A stretch of 8,124 bases of DNA from Rhodospirillaceae bacterium UBA6608 (GTDB taxonomy: Bacteria > Pseudomonadota > Alphaproteobacteria > Rhodospirillales_A > Casp-alpha2): NCBI GenBank assembly GCA_002433335.1, contig DJHY01000167.1, forward strand, positions 1,094-9,217, in the 5' to 3' direction. A program made the translations under genes and the position numbers. Under the pieces are notes generated by a model. The model did no database searches, had not been told where the DNA came from, and saw only the letters and a program-made list of their open reading frames with translations. Of this stretch, positions 7,762-8,124 are shown piece after piece (position 1 is the first letter of the stretch; every line of letters begins with the position of its first letter).

Positions 7762-8124
7762 TTAGGACGTCCGCGCGTGCAGGTCAAACAGGCGGCGGTG
7801 TTCTTCCCCGGCGTAACGGTCGGTCATGCCGGCGATGAAATCGCAAAGGTGCTGCGCCGTCGCCTGTGTTTCCGGGCCGTCAACCTTTGCCCGCCACTCG
7901 GTCGGCAGGCATTCCGGCTCGCGGATCAGCAGGCTGAACAGGTCCTTGACGACGCGGCGCGCCTTGCTGGTCATACGGTTCAGCTTGTAGTGCCGGTACA
8001 TGTTTTCGAACAAGAACTTCTTCAGCGCCGCATCCCATTCGCGCATGTCGTCGGAAAACCCGACCACGGGGCGGCCCAAATGGCGCACGGCCTCTGGGCT
8101 GTCGGGCTTGCCGTCGCCCAGGCG
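7762..8124 (-). CDS. dgt: Deoxyguanosinetriphosphate triphosphohydrolase-like protein, C-terminal part (cut by window edge)
   Basis: dGTPase-family HD phosphohydrolases convert dNTPs to deoxynucleoside plus triphosphate and help control the dNTP pool. Only the last 120 codons are present; the frame is open to the right edge, so the GTG at 8088 is internal and not the start. Recognition rests on C-terminal features of the alphaproteobacterial dGTPase-like type: GRPVVGFSDDM, then the helix LKKFLFENMYRHYKLNRM, RRVVKDLFSLL, and the closing DFIAGMTDRYAGEEHRRLFD. The HD catalytic motifs lie upstream, outside the window, so activity cannot be judged. The gene ends 64 bp before the SPOR gene. Confidence 0.85.
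   Translation of the reverse strand, partial: RLGDGKPDSPEAVRHLGRPVVGFSDDMREWDAALKKFLFENMYRHYKLNRMTSKARRVVKDLFSLLIREPECLPTEWRAKVDGPETQATAQHLCDFIAGMTDRYAGEEHRRLFDLHARTS

Noticed and set aside
8089..8124. GTG at 8088 as the start of a small standalone gene
   Set aside because: The frame stays open to the window edge and the upstream codons continue dGTPase-like sequence (LGDGKPDSPEAV), so this is the interior of a longer gene.

Overview
The window is a GC-rich bacterial chromosome segment in which every gene lies on the minus strand. It reads like a housekeeping neighbourhood of an alphaproteobacterium, most likely a Rhodospirillales-type organism. The call rests on protein style (TatA starting [10 protein letters not shown], the ScpA/ScpB sequences, an alpha-type SPOR protein) and on a gene order I recall from that class. 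I could not run a search, so the genus is not claimed.

In transcription order (high to low coordinate) the layout is: the C-terminal end of a dGTPase-like dNTP triphosphohydrolase (dgt, cut by the window edge); a membrane-anchored SPOR-domain protein; nagZ (beta-N-acetylhexosaminidase of peptidoglycan recycling); a site-2-protease-like M50 membrane metallopeptidase; scpA and scpB (condensin accessory subunits); a 164-bp gap; tatA, a 78-bp gap, tatB and tatC (twin-arginine translocase); a 150-bp gap with a candidate promoter and a hairpin; serS (seryl-tRNA synthetase); and the first 46 codons of surE (5'/3'-nucleotidase), cut by the left edge.

The genes are packed tightly. SPOR/nagZ and serS/surE share 4-bp ATGA overlaps. 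nagZ/M50, scpA/scpB and tatB/tatC are 1 to 4 bp apart. This implies at least three co-translated blocks: SPOR-nagZ-M50-scpA-scpB, tatABC and serS-surE. The roles fit a cell-envelope and division theme: SPOR domains bind denuded septal glycan, NagZ recycles peptidoglycan fragments, ScpAB acts with SMC in chromosome segregation, and Tat exports folded proteins.

I see no mobile element, CRISPR array, tRNA, rRNA or convincing rho-independent terminator. I found no evidence for a new biological system. The points worth a second look are modest: the M50 protease embedded between nagZ and scpA, the lack of argS between dgt and the SPOR gene, a degenerate 15-nt repeat encoding the ScpA tail, acidic tails on neighbouring proteins, and a candidate serS promoter whose -35 box sits inside a hairpin.
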